Assembly: GCA_009829735.1 (NCBI GenBank)
Contig: CM020618.1
Span: forward strand, 30,294,894-30,358,893
DNA from: Pyropia yezoensis
Lineage: Eukaryota; Rhodophyta; Bangiophyceae; Bangiales; Bangiaceae
DNA length: 64,000 nt
Direction of reading: 5' to 3'
The notes under the pieces are model-generated. The model was given only the letters and a program-made list of their open reading frames with translations, was not told the origin of the DNA and ran no database searches. Both the position numbers and the translations under genes were made by a program. Below, piece by piece: positions 48,810-58,109 of the stretch (positions are counted from its first letter, which is position 1; every line of letters begins with the position of its first letter).

Positions 48810-50690
48810 ATGCAAAATTGCGTAGGGCTTAGCCCAATGCGGCCTCGCTTGTGCACTGGTCGCGCCCCCCGTCTGGCTCGCCTGCTGCAGCCAGCTGGCT
48901 GCCCCCTCCGCCGCGTGCTGTCCCGGCCAGCCACCCGCGGCCGTGCGCCCCTCCCCCCGCTGGTGTCCTCCCCTCTTTACCCTGACCTGCGGCTAGCCCG
49001 GGTCAGAGTCGCACTGGTGGCGGGCGCAAAGCATGTGGTCTGCTCCCCACCCGCCGTCATCATGGTACGCCTGCTGAGTGCGGCGGCGCCCCCCCCCTCC
49101 TCTCCCCGCGGCAGTGGCGCGTCGCCCACGGGCGCGCCCCCGTCCGCACCCACGACGCCGACCACGGCGGCAGCGGCAGCGGCGGCGCTGGCGGCCCCCC
49201 CCCCGCGCCTCCCCCCCTCTGCAGTGGCCGCCCTGCGGGCGGCGGCGCTGTCGCCCAGTGGCGGCGTGGGCGGCGGCGGCCTTGTCCGCGCGTCGGTGCT
49301 GGGCGCCGCCGGCCTGACCGTCTATGACCCCGGCTACACCAACACTGCATCGGCAACGTCAACCATCACGTATATTGACGGCGGGCGGGGCATCCTGCGC
49401 TACCGGGGGTACCCTATCGAGCAGCTGGCGGCGCGCTCCCACTTTCTCGAAGCCGCCTACCTCCTGTCCTATGGGGAGCTGCCGACGGCCGCCCAGGGCG
49501 CCGCCTTTTCCTCCCGCGTCGCGGCGGCGGCGGGCGCGGGCCTGCCGGCGAACGTGCTGGCGGTGGTGGCGGCGCTGCCGCGGGGGGTGCACCCCATGTC
49601 TGCGCTCGTCACGGGCCTCGCCGCCCTCGGCGGGGTACACGCCGAGACCAACCCGGCGTTGGCGGGCCCGCACGTCTATGACACACCCGCCGCCCAGGAC
49701 GTGCAGCTGTTTCGGGTGCTGGCGGCAATGCCCCTCCTCGCCGCCGCCATCTACCGCCACGCCCGGGGGCGCCCACCCGTCTCTCCCCGCCCGTATGACC
49801 CGGCCATCCACGGCACGGCGGGCGGGGCGGGCGCGGCCGGGGGGGGGCGGCCCTTTTCCTACACCGGCCTCTTCCTGGACCTCCTGGAGCGCCGGTCAGA
49901 GGGCTCCCCGTCGGCGGTGGCCCACCCGGTGGTGGTCCGCGCGCTCGACACGCTGCTGCTGCTGCACGCAGACCACGAGCTCAACTGCTCGACGGCGACG
50001 GTGCGGCAGCTGGCGTCGTCGGGGGTGGACGCGACGACGGCTGTGGCAGGGGCGGCGGCAGCGCTCTACGGGCCCCTCCACGGGGGCGCCACGGAGGCGG
50101 TGCTGGGGATGCTCGGCCGCCTGGCGGCGGCGGGGGGGGTGGCCGCCATCCCGGACTTTTTGGCCACCGTCAAGCGGGGGGAGGTCAAGCTCATGGGCTT
50201 TGGTCACCGGGTGTACCGGCAGTACGACCCGCGGGCGACGCTGGTGCGGCGGCTGGCGTACGAAGTGTTTGAGGCGGTTGCCGCCGGCAGCGACGGCAGC
50301 GACAGTGGTGGTGGCGGCGGTAGCGGCGGCGGCGGCGGCGCGGGCCTGGTGGCCATTGCGGTGGCGCTGGAAAAGGCGGCGCTGGCCGACGACTACTTTG
50401 CGTCGCGGCGGCTGTACCCCAACGTGGACTTTTACACGGGCGTCATCTACCAGGCGCTGGGCCTCGACGCGGGCATGTACACCGTCCTCTTTGCCATTGG
50501 CCGGTCGGCGGGGTGGATGGCCCACTGGCGTGAGTTCCTTGCCGACCCGGAAGCGCGCATCGCGCGGCCGCGGCAGTGGTACGTTGGCGCCCCCGAGCGG
50601 GCGTATGTGGACGTTCACGCGCGGGGGCGGGGCGGGGGGGGGGGGCCAGCGCCTGCTGTCAAGAACCCGGCTGTGCTGTCCAAGCTGTGA
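48810..50690 (+). CDS. Citrate synthase, glyoxysomal/peroxisomal type with C-terminal SKL and mitochondrial-like N-terminus
   Basis: Condenses acetyl-CoA and oxaloacetate to citrate. The core is of the plant-peroxisomal/bacterial type. It reads GLTVYDPGYTNTAS, TYIDGGRGILRYRGYPIEQL, SYTGLFLDLLE, HADHELNCSTATVRQLASSG (His), ALYGPLHGGATEAVLGML, LMGFGHRVYRQYDPRA (His near 50204), LYPNVDFYTGVIYQALG (Asp) and LFAIGRSAGWMAHWRE. The last three residues are Ser-Lys-Leu, a consensus peroxisomal signal (PTS1). Three in-frame starts exist: 48810 (626 aa), 48837 (617 aa) and 49062 (542 aa). The upstream starts follow a TATA box and give an Arg-rich, acid-poor leader (MRPRLCTGRAPRLARLLQPA) that looks like a mitochondrial presequence. 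Initiation at 49062 would remove it. Dual targeting is an inference; the enzyme identity is secure. Confidence 0.95.
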   Translation: MQNCVGLSPMRPRLCTGRAPRLARLLQPAGCPLRRVLSRPATRGRAPLPPLVSSPLYPDLRLARVRVALVAGAKHVVCSPPAVIMVRLLSAAAPPPSSPRGSGASPTGAPPSAPTTPTTAAAAAAALAAPPPRLPPSAVAALRAAALSPSGGVGGGGLVRASVLGAAGLTVYDPGYTNTASATSTITYIDGGRGILRYRGYPIEQLAARSHFLEAAYLLSYGELPTAAQGAAFSSRVAAAAGAGLPANVLAVVAALPRGVHPMSALVTGLAALGGVHAETNPALAGPHVYDTPAAQDVQLFRVLAAMPLLAAAIYRHARGRPPVSPRPYDPAIHGTAGGAGAAGGGRPFSYTGLFLDLLERRSEGSPSAVAHPVVVRALDTLLLLHADHELNCSTATVRQLASSGVDATTAVAGAAAALYGPLHGGATEAVLGMLGRLAAAGGVAAIPDFLATVKRGEVKLMGFGHRVYRQYDPRATLVRRLAYEVFEAVAAGSDGSDSGGGGGSGGGGGAGLVAIAVALEKAALADDYFASRRLYPNVDFYTGVIYQALGLDAGMYTVLFAIGRSAGWMAHWREFLADPEARIARPRQWYVGAPERAYVDVHARGRGGGGGPAPAVKNPAVLSKL

Positions 50691-51581
50691 GCGAGCGGGA
50701 GGTGGGGGCGCGCGAGCGTGGCATGTATGTACAGGTGAGAGGGTTGTGCTGGGACGATGGAGTGCTCAGGGGCGATCAACTGCTGTGGGAGACGGGAGAG
50801 GGTGGGGCATCGTCCACCGACCCCTAGGTCGTGAACATGGCTGGGGCAGAGGCGCCGTGCTCCCCGCGGGAGCGACGGTGCTGCGGGCAGTTACATCGGG
50901 GGCGTCCGTAAAAACCTGCGCTGTTTGTTTGCCCCACCCCGCTCGCTCCCCCCACCCCGCTCACTCCCCCCACCCCGCCCCTTCCAGCCGAGAGCCATGT
51001 GGATGGGCACGTGCCGCGGGTCCCCTGTCCATGGCAGGGGCCCCGCCGCAGCCCGTGCTCGTGCTGGTCCCGCGGGGAGGGGGCGGGGGAGCACGGGATT
51101 TGCCCCGTCCGAAACGCGCTCTCTCTGCGCTACGTGGCGTGTCACTTCAGCAGCCCAAATCGGGTCGGGCCTGGCCCCCCCTCTCGTGCACGCGCGGGAG
51201 AGGACGCGCCCAACCCTCCCCTTTTTTGGGGCTCAGTGTTTCTGGTTGTTGGGGTGCCCCTCCGCGCTGTTGCCGCCCGCTTGAAGCCCATGATGCCCAC
51301 GCCGTCTGCGTGGCTGCGCCCACCTCGCCCACGCGAGGGCAGCCGCCGACCTTTTTTTTTTTTTTTTTCCCGGAAGGGGGGTGGGGGAAGGGGGGTGGGG
51401 GGTGGGGTGGCTGCTCCCCGCACACACGCCTCCGCGGTAGAGTTCAAGGCCGCGGCCGCGGTGACTGGCCGACGGCATCCCTCGCGACCGCGCCCCCCAG
51501 TCGACGATAACCCCCCCCCCCCCCCCCCCCCCCCCATCTCCGTGCCCCTCTGCCCTTGACGCACCCCGCTGCCCACGCTCA
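50691..51581. other. Downstream region of citrate synthase
   Basis: Contains two near-copies of CCCCACCCCGCTC (50936-50975), a T18-type run near 51352-51369 followed by G-rich blocks (51371-51410), and a C24-type run near 51509-51533. No gene is recognised. Confidence 0.5.
51371..51411 (+). other. Potential G-quadruplex tract after a T run
   Basis: Five or more blocks of at least four G separated by one to four bases, right after an 18-base T run. Confidence 0.55.
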
Positions 51582-51820
51582 ATGGCGGCCCCCACCCCGC
51601 CTCCCCAGGCCGCCCCAGACGCCCCCACCGCGGCCGCCGCGGCATCGTCGCGCCCCCCCCCCACGCCGGCCACGCCGTTGACGCCCGGCGCAGCGGCGGC
51701 GGCGGCGGCGGTGGCGGCAGCGGGGGGCGGGGCCGCCCCCGCCGGGGCGTCCCCCGCCGCCGCCGCCACCGCCTCCACCGCTGCCCCCGCCGCTACCACG
51801 GCTGCCGCCACCGCCGGCGG

Positions 51821-51856
<36 letters not shown>

Positions 51857-52061
51857 CCTGGCCGTGCCCGCCGCGCACGCGGCGCGGCGGGCGGCGCGGC
51901 CGGCGGTGCCGGTGAGCCCCTCGGACGGCGCCCTGTCCCCCGTTTCGGCGGCGCTGGGGGACGTGCGGGGCCTGCGGTCTCGGCTGTTTGGCCACGAGGA
52001 GGTGGGGGGGGGGGCAGGGGGGGGGGGGGGGGGTAGCGGGGGTGGGGGAGGCGGGGGATGA
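51582..52061 (+). CDS. Low-complexity Ala/Pro-rich ORF, doubtful
   Basis: 159 codons from MAAPTPPPQAAPDAP. Almost all is Ala, Pro, Gly and Thr; only the segment VSPSDGALSPVSAALGDVRG then LRSRLFGHEE looks like ordinary protein. It ends in a poly-Gly stretch reading into G runs. A donor-like GAG|GTGGGG follows the ordered segment, so a further exon is possible but none was found. I cannot name it, and it may be chance in GC-rich DNA. Confidence 0.3.
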
Positions 52062-52804
52062 ACGCCTGGGCGTCGGGAGTAGTGGGGCGGCGACGACCGG
52101 GGGGGGGCGGGGGGGGGGGGGGGGGGGGGGGTGGGCGGGCGGCAAGGCGGCGGTTGAGGCGGGGGCGGGTGAGGGCGCAAAATGGATAGACCGTACGCGA
52201 TAGTCTGGGCTGCTGGGGCTGGTCCCAGACCACCCGCCTGTTTTTAGCCGACGGTGTGGATGCCGCTGCCGACCACAGCGACCACGTCCGTCCGCGTCGC
52301 CGGCAGTGAGCCGGCGGCGGCCCGGGGCGACCCGACCCAAACGGCCCCGTCGCAGCCGCGGAAGGCGTCGACGCCGCCGCGGCAGCAGGCGACCGCTAGC
52401 GTGCGCCCCCTACACCACGAGCAGGCTCGTTGGTCGCGGCCGCCACCGCCGTTGCAAGCCTGGCCGCCAAGCGCAGAGGGGAGGCGGGGGGCGGCCGCCA
52501 CGCCGTAGGCGCACCCTGTCCTCCCCCCTCCGTTAACCCTTCCGTGCTCCAGTACCGCTGCCCCTCGTCAACGGGCCGCCGTCAGTGGCTGCCGTGACCG
52601 CCGCCGTCGCGACCACCCCACGTCGCGCCGCTCGGTCGGGCCGCGGGGAGCGCCCGGGACGCGGCGGCGGTATAGCCCTCGCCTGCCCCCCCCCTCCCCC
52701 CCCGACAGCTCAGCCTCGACCCATGCCGCCGCTCCATCGGCTGGGGCAGGCACCCGCCAGCGGGAGGCGCGAGGGGGGGCCCCTTTTGCTATCCCCGTGG
52801 CGCC
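52062..52804. other. Region between the low-complexity ORF and the METTL7-like gene
   Basis: Has a G-rich block with a >20-base G run (52112-52131). Otherwise GC-rich without a supported gene. Confidence 0.5.
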
Positions 52805-53928
52805 TCACATAGCCTTGACGGCCAGCCCTGCCACGTGCGGGGAGATGAGCAGCGCCCCCCCCCCGGGCACCCGGAAGCGCTCGGCGGTGACAGCCGCCCA
52901 CGGTGCGGCCGCCCGGACGGCCCCTTCGGCGTCGCGGGTGAGGTGGCACCCGTCCGCGAGCGCCATCTGCGCCGGGTAGGCGAGCGTCTGTAGTACGCGG
53001 AGGCCCACCGCCGCCGCCACCGCGGGCGGCGAGGCGCCCCCATCCGCCGGCCGGGCGCCCACGTGCTCGACATACACAAAGACGCCGCCGGGGCGGAGGG
53101 CGGCGGCGGCGGCCGCCACCACCGCCGTCGGGTCGTCCACCGAACACAGTGTCAGGGTACAGATGGCCACGTCGTAAGGGGCCCCCGCCGCGGCTGTCGT
53201 TGCGGCCGCCACCGACGGGACCGTGACGAGGCGCACGTCGGGGCGGCGGCGGCGGGTGTTGGTGGCCGCCCGGGCGGTCATGGCGGCGCTTGGGTCTACG
53301 CCCGTCACCACCGCGCAGGGAGGGTAGTAGCCCACGTTGGGGGCGGTGCCAATGCCCACGTCGAGCACCCGCACCGCGGGGGCCTCCCCATCCCCGCCGC
53401 CGCTGCCCGTGCCCGCTGGTCCGCCGTGCGTCGCCATTGCGTCGGCCACCGACGCCCCCCCCGCCGTGGCGGCAGCCACACGAAACGCTTCGCGGAGGAG
53501 GTCCCTCTTGCGCCCCGCCACCGCCGCCTCGTACGCGTCCATGCCCGTGTCCATGGCGTCTGCAAACGCCTCTTGGCGGGCGGCGCGGAGGCGGTCGCCC
53601 AGACCCGCCGGCCCGCCAGAACTGCCGGGGGGGGGGGGGGGGCACCCGGTGCCGCCATGGTCGGAGGGGGGGCGCCGCTGACCGCCGCCGCTGCTGCCGT
53701 GACGACAGCGGCCGAGGCCATTCCCAGCGCCCTCCGGCGGGTGGGAGTGAGGGTGGCGGCTTGGCCGCTGCCGCCGCCGCCGCCGCCGCCACCACCGCCG
53801 CCGACGCCGCCGCCACCGCCGCCGCAGGCACTGATGGCGGTCGGCGCCGCCGCCCCGTGGGCAACCACAGCCCGTTGTTGGGGCTGTTGAGAGGCTGGCC
53901 CCCCGGGGGCGACCGCAGCAAAGGCCAT
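52805..53928 (-). CDS. METTL7-like SAM-dependent methyltransferase with plastid-type leader and a frame break
   Basis: Class I methyltransferase resembling METTL7 (thiol methyltransferase-like) proteins; substrate unknown. The catalytic part reads EAFADAMDTGMDAYE, KRDLLREAF, motif I VRVLDVGIGTAPNVGYYP, VVTGVDPSAAM, YDVAICTLTLCSVDDPTAVV, LRPGGVFVYVEHV, LADGCHLTRDAEGAV and LLISPHVAGLAVKAM, which ends at 52805. Upstream in this frame there is no sensible start. One frame away, MAFAAVAPGGPASQ (53928) opens a leader with twin arginines and a hydrophobic stretch (TRRRALGMASAAVVTAA), ending near PPPTMAAPGAPPPPP. The two frames meet in a G16 run (53627-53642 on the plus strand); adding one base joins them. 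This is most likely a homopolymer miscount. The leader suggests plastid, possibly thylakoid lumen, location. Confidence 0.8.
53627..53642 (+). repeat. G16 homopolymer at the METTL7-like frame break
   Basis: Run of 16 G within coding DNA; the reading frame changes across it. Confidence 0.9.
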
Positions 53929-54000
53929 GAGGGACCGGGGGCCGCCGCAGCGGGGGTGAGAGGAAGCGCCAAACGGTACCTCCGGCTGGCGGTGGCCGGC

Positions 54001-54081
54001 CCTCCAGCCACTTGCGCTGCCTCCACCACCACCTCCAGCCACTTGCGCTGCCTCCACCACCACCTCCAGCCACTTGCGCTC
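54001..54081 (+). repeat. 31-bp tandem repeat, three copies
   Basis: The unit starts CCTCCAGCCACTTGCGCTGC and has period 31. Copies start at 54001, 54032 and 54063, the last truncated. It lies immediately before the AT-richer element block. Confidence 0.92.
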
Positions 54082-54365
54082 AGGGTTGAGAGGCGATAAT
54101 TATTGAGTCAAAATTATCGAGTAAATTATCAGAAAAGAATAACGTTCAGGAGAACCGGAACGATAATGATTATCAGACGTCGACGTGTTCCGCCACGTGT
54201 CGGCTCGGAGGCCCATCAGACCAGACCGGACCGCCTGATCACGTGGCAGTGCCGCACCCTGTCGTCGTCTTCGGAACTGTGTACGTAGCCGCGAGACAGT
54301 ACGGCAGCGTGCCCAGCCAAGATCCAGACCCACACCACGAGGACGATAGGAGCTACGTACGCCGA

Positions 54366-54392
54366 CTAAAGGTGTATCTCATACAATAAGGC
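54366..54392 (+). repeat. Left inverted repeat of the inner element
   Basis: 27 bases, starts CTAAAGGTGTATCTCATAC. It differs from its partner at one central base (A/T). Confidence 0.88.
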
Positions 54393-55863
54393 CGATGGGC
54401 AGCCCCCATCTTTGCTTGAGCAAAACTCAATGAAGCCAGGGTCCCCGAGCAGCGCTGCACACACCAAACGAAAGAGCAACTCAAGAGCTTCACAGCTGAC
54501 TATAGAGTTTTCTTCTGCAGTGGAATGCTCTTCCTACCACAGGGGGTACAAAATCTTCTGGGTGACTTTTTCGACCGCTTCTCTGAACGTTTGTGGCTGG
54601 CAAGGTCCCGTGTGGCAGATATAGAAAGTGGCATAGTTGCCCAAAGGGCAGAATAGACCATCGAAAGAGCTGCGGCCAGTGACCGGATGGAAAAAAGGTG
54701 CGTATCTGCTGGACCGGAGGTCCCCTGTGGCTGAAGCGCCGTTCGTAGCTCAGATCGTTTGCAGTCAGATTTTCACAAGTTGCCATTGTTGCGGGCTACT
54801 TCCAAACTGACTTCCCTCCTTTGTGTTTTTTCCATGATCCTGCTCGCCAAAGCTGGATCCGCAATCGAGCCATCCGCGGGTTGCGCCCGATGCCCTCCGG
54901 TCTGGAAGACCAGCCTGGTCTTCTTAATGCCCACGTCCCGCCGCTGCCTCCCGTCTCTCTTCTACTCTCCATGTATCGGAAGCGCGCTCCCAGCAACGGG
55001 GCGCACTGTCCCTCTCGCGCGCGCCGCGCGCGCCCTCTCCGGCCGCACAGCGCTGGCGTCCCTCCTCGGCGCCCTTCCAGTAGCTGTTGCTGGCCGCGCC
55101 TCATACGTCGCACCGCGCGGACCGACGGCTGCCTGCGCCCGCACCTTCCTGTTGGGGCGATCGCGGTGACGTGATTCACATCTTAGCGGAGCGAATGAAT
55201 CTGAACGGTCGTGTGCCATTGTGACATGCGCCCGCAGCGCCCCTATACATGCACACTGTCAACCGTCGACCAGTGCAGCGGCCTACAGGCATCCAGCCCC
55301 GCCTACGACATAATCTGCTCTCCCTGTCTCTGCCAGAGCATGGCGCAGACAAACCCCCCCATGACCAGCGTACTCCCGCACTGTCACAATTTCTAGCACA
55401 TTCCTAGGGCAAGACGTTCGCAGCCTTCTCCCTCGGGCGCAGACAGCGCGCCGCCGCGCCTCCCAGCGCCCCTCCCGCCGGCGGCCACCGCCCACAGTCC
55501 GTCCCTTTCCCCTTCCCCTCCGCAACCTACCCTCCCCGCCAAGGCCCGCGCACCGCACTGACGCACTCCTCGACGCTTGTTGCACAAAGTAACCCGCTCT
55601 CTCTGCATTACGTTGTACAACAGCTCGAGAAATCGTGAATGTCTAGAAAAAGTCTAGAATTCCAATTCTGATCCGCAACGTTTCCAAGGCAAATCGGCCG
55701 TACGCTTCACCAGCCGTCAGTTTGACTCCGTACAGCGAGCTCTGAAGCGACCTCGCTATCGTTTTTTTTGGGTAGGAAGTACGGGAGAGTCCTTCTGAAG
55801 GCGTGTGCGAAGTTTGAAGGCCAGCCAATAACTCGTTCGACGTGCACGGCCGTTTTATCATAC

Positions 55864-55890
55864 GCCTTATAGTATGAGATACACCTTTAG
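55864..55890 (-). repeat. Right inverted repeat of the inner element
   Basis: Complement of the left repeat with a single mismatch. Confidence 0.88.
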
Positions 55891-56124
55891 GACTTCACAT
55901 CCTCCGCGGCGTACTGTACACGGCGGATGCGGCCGCCCCACGCGGCACGTTCTCCGCCGCCTGCGTACTACGCGGCCCAATTTAGGCTCTACGCCCTTTC
56001 CGAAAGCCGTGTCCGCAGGTCGTCAGGCGGCTCGTGTTGGGCACGACGTGGTTAATTCATTGCTGTCATCCTAACACGTGGCTCCTGGGCGATAACTATC
56101 AGAAACGTTTTCAATAATTATCGC

Positions 56125-56639
56125 ATGTTTTTACTAACGATGGATGCTTTCGAAAAATATATCAACCCTGCGCTCTGAGGATCTCCGGCCATTTCTGGAA
56201 CGTTTTAGAGATAGCCACAGATTTTGAGGAAGTGCTGTGAGGGCTTGTGTAAGCCTACTTCAGCCGCAACACCCCCTGCGCTGGTCCTCCCCCGCAACGT
56301 CGACGACCCCACCCCTTGTACCCAGGTGGCTGGCGCGTTGCCGTCATCTGTTTGGGTGCCGGGCCGCCGTCGCCGTACATACTGCAGGAGAACCACCACG
56401 GGCTCCCCCCCTTTGTGAGGTGCTCTGCTGGGGCGTCTGTCCTGCCAGCACTCCTTCTCCCAACCTTCCCCCTCCCCCCCCGCCCCCTCCCTCGCTCCCG
56501 CCTGCATGTGTCCCGGCTTGCCTGTGGCGGCCCCCACCGGCGCACGCTGGGGCTGCCGCTGCAGACGCCCGGCCGTCGGACCGCGCGTCCCCTTCCTTTC
56601 TCTCACCCTCTCTCCCTCCCCCAGGGCGACGGCGGCACC
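56125..56639. other. Promoter side of the GPC acyltransferase gene
   Basis: AT-rich to about 56220, then a C/T-rich leader before the start. The reading frame is open back to 56316 but holds no conserved sequence. Confidence 0.5.
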
Positions 56640-58109
56640 ATGCTCCGTTCCCTGTCGTCGCCCCTGTTTGGGGCCTTGACGGGCGACTCGCCGCAGCGCC
56701 TGCCGTCGGGCGGCAGCAGCGGCGTGTCGTCGGGAGTGGATAGCGGCGCGGACAGCGGCTCCGAGGCGGGGAGCGGCAGGGGCAGGAGCGATGGCGGCAG
56801 CGTGGGCGGGCGCAGCCCCTTTTCCTCGTCGCTCTCCTTCGACGGCGAGGACGACTATGTCTTTTTGGGCGACGAGATTCTGCTCACCTTTGACCGGCTG
56901 GAGATGTTTGCCGACCTCAAGGACATTGTGTCCAAGGAGCGCGCCCGCCTCTCCGCCACCATCCGCGACCGCACCACGGGGCTCCTGTCTGCCACCCGCC
57001 ACCGGCGCAAGGAGACGGCCCAGCTGGCGTCGCGGCTCCTCCCCGACGAGGCCTCCCGCGCGCGGCTGCAGGCGAAACTTGCCGCCCGCCGTGCAGAGTT
57101 GCTTGCCTCCCTCCGAGAGCCCGCCATCGTGTCGTTTGGGGAAAAGGTGGCCTTCATGTTGGGCTTGACGCTCCTGCTCGTTACCGAGGGGGTCCTCCTG
57201 CGCTCCCCGACGCGCATGTGGGTGTGGTACGCAGGCCTGATTGGGCCGCTCCTCGCCGCCCGGGCGGTGTTGTACCGGGCGTCCAAGGCCGGCTTCTTCC
57301 TCTATGACTTTTGTTATGCCGCGCAGTTGCTCCTGCTTGGCCATCTCTTCCTCTTTCCCGCCTCTGGGCCGCTGTTCCGGGTCAACTTTGCAGTTGCTAA
57401 CGGGCCGCTGGCGTGGGCGGTTGTCCTCTGGCGTAATAGTCTCGTCTTCCACTCCCTCGACAGGCTGACATCCCTCGCCGTCCACTTTCTCCCGCCGCTG
57501 GTTACCTTTTGCCTGCGCTGGTATGGCGACGGGCGAGTGGGCGGCGCAGAAGCTGGCGGGGGGTGGCATTACGGCGCCGCTGGCGATGGGGAGTGGCGGG
57601 ACCACGCCATGTACGCCATTGGGCTCCCATTGGGTATCTACGCAGCGTGGCAAGCTGCCTATCTCGTCAAGACTGAGGTCATTAGCCGCAACAAACTGGA
57701 GCGCGACCCCGAGCTGATGACCAGCCTCCGTTGGTTGACCCGCCACCCGGGCAGCCTCTTTTACCGCGCGATCAACGCCTTTGGCCCGACCCACCACGTG
57801 GCCACGTTTGTGCTGCTCCAGGGCATCTACACGCTGCTGACGCTCTCGGCGAGCGTGTTGTGGTACGAGTCCAAGGTCGCCCATGCGGCCTTTTTGGGTG
57901 GCCTCTTTGCGGTGGCGGCGTTCAATGGGGCGTCCTTTTACTTTGAGGTGGTCCGCCCTCCGCCGGGGGGGGAGGATGGGGACGACGCGGGGCGGGAGAA
58001 GAAAGGAAAGGGCAGGCACCGCTCCCGGAACAAGAGGGTGGGTGCCATGATTGGCGGTGGTGGCGGCGGGAGGAAGCATCGCTCCAACCACCACCACCGT
58101 AGTGAATGA
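56640..58109 (+). CDS. GPC1: Glycerophosphocholine acyltransferase 1-like membrane enzyme (DUF2838 family)
   Basis: Acylates glycerophosphocholine with acyl-CoA to lysophosphatidylcholine at the ER, recycling choline lipids. 489 residues. The N-terminal ~80 are Ser/Gly-rich (MLRSLSSPLFGALTGDSPQR); then YVFLGDEILLTFDRLEMFAD and a charged coiled region, then about eight membrane segments from residue ~170. Family motifs: EKVAFMLGLTLLLVTEGVLL, GFFLYDFCYAAQLLLLGHLF, LFPASGPLFRVNFAVANGPL, VVLWRNSLVFHSLDRLTSLA, HFLPPLVTFCLRWY, and LRWLTRHPGSLFYR. The C-terminus is basic and His-rich (HRSRNKRVG ... HHHRSE). The WRNSLVFHS-D block and LRWY are diagnostic. Start at 56640 chosen because upstream codons are Pro/Arg-rich leader. 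Intronless. Confidence 0.92.
   Translation: MLRSLSSPLFGALTGDSPQRLPSGGSSGVSSGVDSGADSGSEAGSGRGRSDGGSVGGRSPFSSSLSFDGEDDYVFLGDEILLTFDRLEMFADLKDIVSKERARLSATIRDRTTGLLSATRHRRKETAQLASRLLPDEASRARLQAKLAARRAELLASLREPAIVSFGEKVAFMLGLTLLLVTEGVLLRSPTRMWVWYAGLIGPLLAARAVLYRASKAGFFLYDFCYAAQLLLLGHLFLFPASGPLFRVNFAVANGPLAWAVVLWRNSLVFHSLDRLTSLAVHFLPPLVTFCLRWYGDGRVGGAEAGGGWHYGAAGDGEWRDHAMYAIGLPLGIYAAWQAAYLVKTEVISRNKLERDPELMTSLRWLTRHPGSLFYRAINAFGPTHHVATFVLLQGIYTLLTLSASVLWYESKVAHAAFLGGLFAVAAFNGASFYFEVVRPPPGGEDGDDAGREKKGKGRHRSRNKRVGAMIGGGGGGRKHRSNHHHRSE

Larger units (their letters stand above)
54366..55890. mobile_element. Inner element with 27-bp terminal inverted repeats, nested
   Basis: CTAAAGGTGTATCTCATAC plus eight more bases (54366-54392) matches the complement of 55864-55890 at 26 of 27 positions. 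A GA dinucleotide flanks both ends. Minus-strand frames of 72 aa (55643-55861) and 98 aa (54490-54786) are ordinary-looking but match no transposase I recognise; they may be exons of a degenerate gene reading from the right end. Confidence 0.7.
54093..56124. mobile_element. AT-richer block bounded by GCGATAATTATTGA inverted repeats
   Basis: The two ends are exact inverted 14-mers (54093-54106 and 56111-56124). Further inverted similarity lies inside: CGATAATGATTATCAGACG against CTGATAGTTATCG, and GCCACGTGT on both arms. Base composition differs sharply from the flanks. With the inner element (54366-55890) removed, only about 507 bp remain, which fits a short non-autonomous element. No clear target duplication was found. 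Confidence 0.6.

Noticed and set aside
49324-51510. 728-codon plus-strand frame overlapping citrate synthase
   Set aside because: Out of frame with the clearly conserved enzyme; the sequence is Arg/Ser/Trp-rich shadow.
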